From: Clostridia bacterium | GTDB lineage: Bacteria; Bacillota; Clostridia; Christensenellales; Aristaeellaceae | Direction: 5' to 3' | Length of the DNA: 8,019 nucleotides | Assembly: GCA_009776385.1 (NCBI GenBank) | Contig: WRFT01000078.1 | Location: forward strand, 1 to 8,019 | Part shown: piece after piece, positions 6,682-8,019 of the stretch | Position numbering within the stretch: position 1 is the stretch's first letter | Layout of the letters: each line of letters starts with the position of its first letter | The notes under the pieces: generated by a model | The model's database searches: none | Seen by the model: only the letters and a program-made list of their open reading frames with translations | Told to the model about the DNA's origin: nothing | Position numbers and translations under genes: made by a program

Positions 6682-7763
6682 AAACTTTTCCCGAATGCCC
6701 ATGCAAGAAGATCATGATTTAACCGACCCATTCGGCCATCACGCGCTTCACTGGCGCCGTTGTTAAGCGATATAAAAGTATGCCGGGACGATTCCGTAAA
6801 GAAGGCCATATGGACACTCCCGTAAGCGAATCCTTGATGACCGTAAAGTGTCTCAGGGCCGTATGCGTCGTTACGAATGATTTGCATGCCTAATCCATAA
6901 GACATTTGCCGATCGTGTGGACCGTATTGACCCTGTGTTGATTTCATGGCATGTACGCTCTGAGCGGATAAAAAGCCATTACCGTTGCCGGCGAGTAATT
7001 CTAAAATCAACCTCAGCGAAACCGCGTCCGTATATAGATTGCCGGCCGTGAAACGATAATGATACTGTGGTGCGGGAGATGAAATATCAGGTGCCGCCAG
7101 CGCTCTTTGATATACATTCAGTGGTTTGGAAGGAAACATGACACGATAGGAATCCGAGGCGTCCGTTGCGCGCGCCGTATCATAGGTGCCGCGAAAACAA
7201 AGCGGTTCAAAGACATTTTGCCGCATCCATACCTCAGCCGACTGACGGGTGACATATTCGATAACGGAACCTAAAATGCCAAAGTTAAAGTTACTATATC
7301 GGAAGGGATGAGGGCCCGGTTTCATGATAAATGTTGAAAGGAGCGCGTCTAAAGGTTTGATTGTGTGAGACACCTTCGCATAATCAGGTGGGTCGTGTAA
7401 CCCTGATGTGTGGGATAACAGTTGACGCAATGAAATATTCCCTAAACGAAGCGGAGTGAAAGAAGTGATGGGTGCGTCCAGCGATAAACGTTCTTTTTCA
7501 ACCATTTTCATAACACCGATAGCGGTAACCAGCTTACTGATGGAGGCGGCTCGATAAAGCTTATCTGCTTGCCCGTCGCCTAACAGATACACATTATCAC
7601 TGTCAAGCACAACACCGGATAAAACGGCATGCCGATTGAGTATGGCGCGTAACTCTTTATCATCCGGGACAAGCGATCTTTTTCGGCTGATATAAGGTCT
7701 TACTACCGCAATTGCGGATAAATACAATCGGTCACGATACAAAGACATAGGGTACCCCGTCAT
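6678..7763 (-). CDS. Class C beta-lactamase-like serine hydrolase
   Basis: The protein (361 aa) belongs to the penicillin-recognising serine hydrolase fold (class C beta-lactamases, D-alanyl-D-alanine peptidases and esterases). The three active-site motifs are visible. SISK at 74-77 gives the nucleophile S74 and general base K77, YSN lies at 156-158, and HQG at 309-311 takes the place of the KTG box. LLSHTSGL (115-122) is also characteristic. The HxG version is common in esterases and peptidases of this fold and does not by itself indicate antibiotic resistance. No convincing signal peptide is seen: the N-terminal hydrophobic stretch (about 13-21) is short, so the product may be cytoplasmic or exported by another route. 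The frame has a stop just upstream of the ATG at 7763. An alternative start is the ATG at 7748, which has GGGG six bases upstream. It sits 23 bp after lgt and overlaps recX by 4 bp. The substrate is unknown. Confidence 0.88.
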   Translation of the reverse strand: MTGYPMSLYRDRLYLSAIAVVRPYISRKRSLVPDDKELRAILNRHAVLSGVVLDSDNVYLLGDGQADKLYRAASISKLVTAIGVMKMVEKERLSLDAPITSFTPLRLGNISLRQLLSHTSGLHDPPDYAKVSHTIKPLDALLSTFIMKPGPHPFRYSNFNFGILGSVIEYVTRQSAEVWMRQNVFEPLCFRGTYDTARATDASDSYRVMFPSKPLNVYQRALAAPDISSPAPQYHYRFTAGNLYTDAVSLRLILELLAGNGNGFLSAQSVHAMKSTQGQYGPHDRQMSYGLGMQIIRNDAYGPETLYGHQGFAYGSVHMAFFTESSRHTFISLNNGASEARDGRMGRLNHDLLAWAFGKSL

Positions 7764-7786
7764 TCATCATAGTAGAATCAAGGCGT

Positions 7787-8019
7787 TCAGCGGCTATTAT
7801 TTCGCCGCCGCTTGTTATAGGTACGGATGATAAAATAAGTAGCTATAACGATGAATGTGATGGCGCCGATCAGTTGAGATACACGGATGGTGTCCCCCCA
7901 TATCATAAGGCTGTCAGAACGCATTGCCTCACAGAGGGTGCGACCCAAGCCGTACAGCATCAAATAAGTGAGGAAGAGATCTCCCGTTCGGAGAGGTTTA
8001 CGCCTAATGCGCAGTAAGA
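7787..8019 (-). CDS. lgt: Prolipoprotein diacylglyceryl transferase, C-terminal part (cut by window edge)
   Basis: Lgt transfers diacylglyceryl from phosphatidylglycerol to the lipobox cysteine of prolipoproteins in the cytoplasmic membrane. Only the last 76 codons are in the window (first complete codon at 8017). The fragment contains YGLGRTLCEAMRSDSLM and, further on, IRVSQL. These match the conserved Lgt segment in which an arginine and a glutamate four residues later are essential (E. coli R239 and E243); here they are residues 26 and 30 of the fragment. A final hydrophobic helix (about residues 49-64) is followed by a basic tail, RTYNKRRRNNSR, as in other Lgt proteins. The gene ends in TGA 23 bp before the serine hydrolase start and looks like an upstream member of the same transcript. 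The short length comes from the window boundary. Confidence 0.88.
   Translation of the reverse strand, partial: LLRIRRKPLRTGDLFLTYLMLYGLGRTLCEAMRSDSLMIWGDTIRVSQLIGAITFIVIATYFIIRTYNKRRRNNSR

Noticed and set aside
7734..7770. Short minus-strand frame beginning ATGATGAATGAC between lgt and the hydrolase
   Set aside because: It encodes about 12 residues, overlaps the hydrolase start in another frame and lacks a ribosome site.

Overview
The window suggests a strictly or largely anaerobic bacterium, most likely a Clostridia-type Firmicute. The reasons are a class III (oxygen-sensitive) ribonucleotide reductase with its activase, a MreB-family protein, Lgt and RecX of the type seen in low-to-mid GC Gram-positives, and Shine-Dalgarno sites in front of several genes. 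This lineage call is inferred from gene content and protein style. All genes look intact except lgt, which is cut by the right edge. No RNA genes, mobile elements, CRISPR arrays or long repeats are visible.

Left part (43-1875, minus strand): a gene of unknown function. It encodes a 610-residue membrane-anchored protein with a four-cysteine zinc ribbon at the N-terminus, one transmembrane helix and a large extracytoplasmic beta-rich part. A 181-bp AT-rich divergent region (1876-2056) separates it from nrdD. That region carries a perfect consensus promoter, TTGACA-17 bp-TATAAT, facing nrdD. Two NrdR-box-like sites 32 bp apart overlap this promoter.

Centre (2057-4929, plus strand): nrdD and nrdG, 44 bp apart and probably one operon. 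NrdG is the radical-SAM activase that puts the glycyl radical on NrdD. NrdD then reduces ribonucleotides to deoxyribonucleotides for DNA synthesis without oxygen. The NrdR-like sites fit dNTP/ATP-responsive repression of this operon.

Right part (4954-8019, minus strand): a tight cluster transcribed leftwards, in the order lgt (3' end only), a class C beta-lactamase-like serine hydrolase, recX, and an mreB-like gene. Gaps are 23 bp, a 4-bp ATGA overlap, and 33 bp, so one transcript is likely. Three of the four products concern the cell envelope or wall synthesis (lipoprotein lipidation, a penicillin-recognising hydrolase fold, the actin-like cytoskeleton); RecX is a RecA modulator. The mreB-like and nrdG genes converge with only 24 bp between their stop codons.

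Most of the window is ordinary core metabolism and housekeeping. The points most worth a second look are the promoter/operator layout upstream of nrdD, the unknown zinc-ribbon membrane protein beside it, and the divergent MreB embedded in the lgt-hydrolase-recX cluster.
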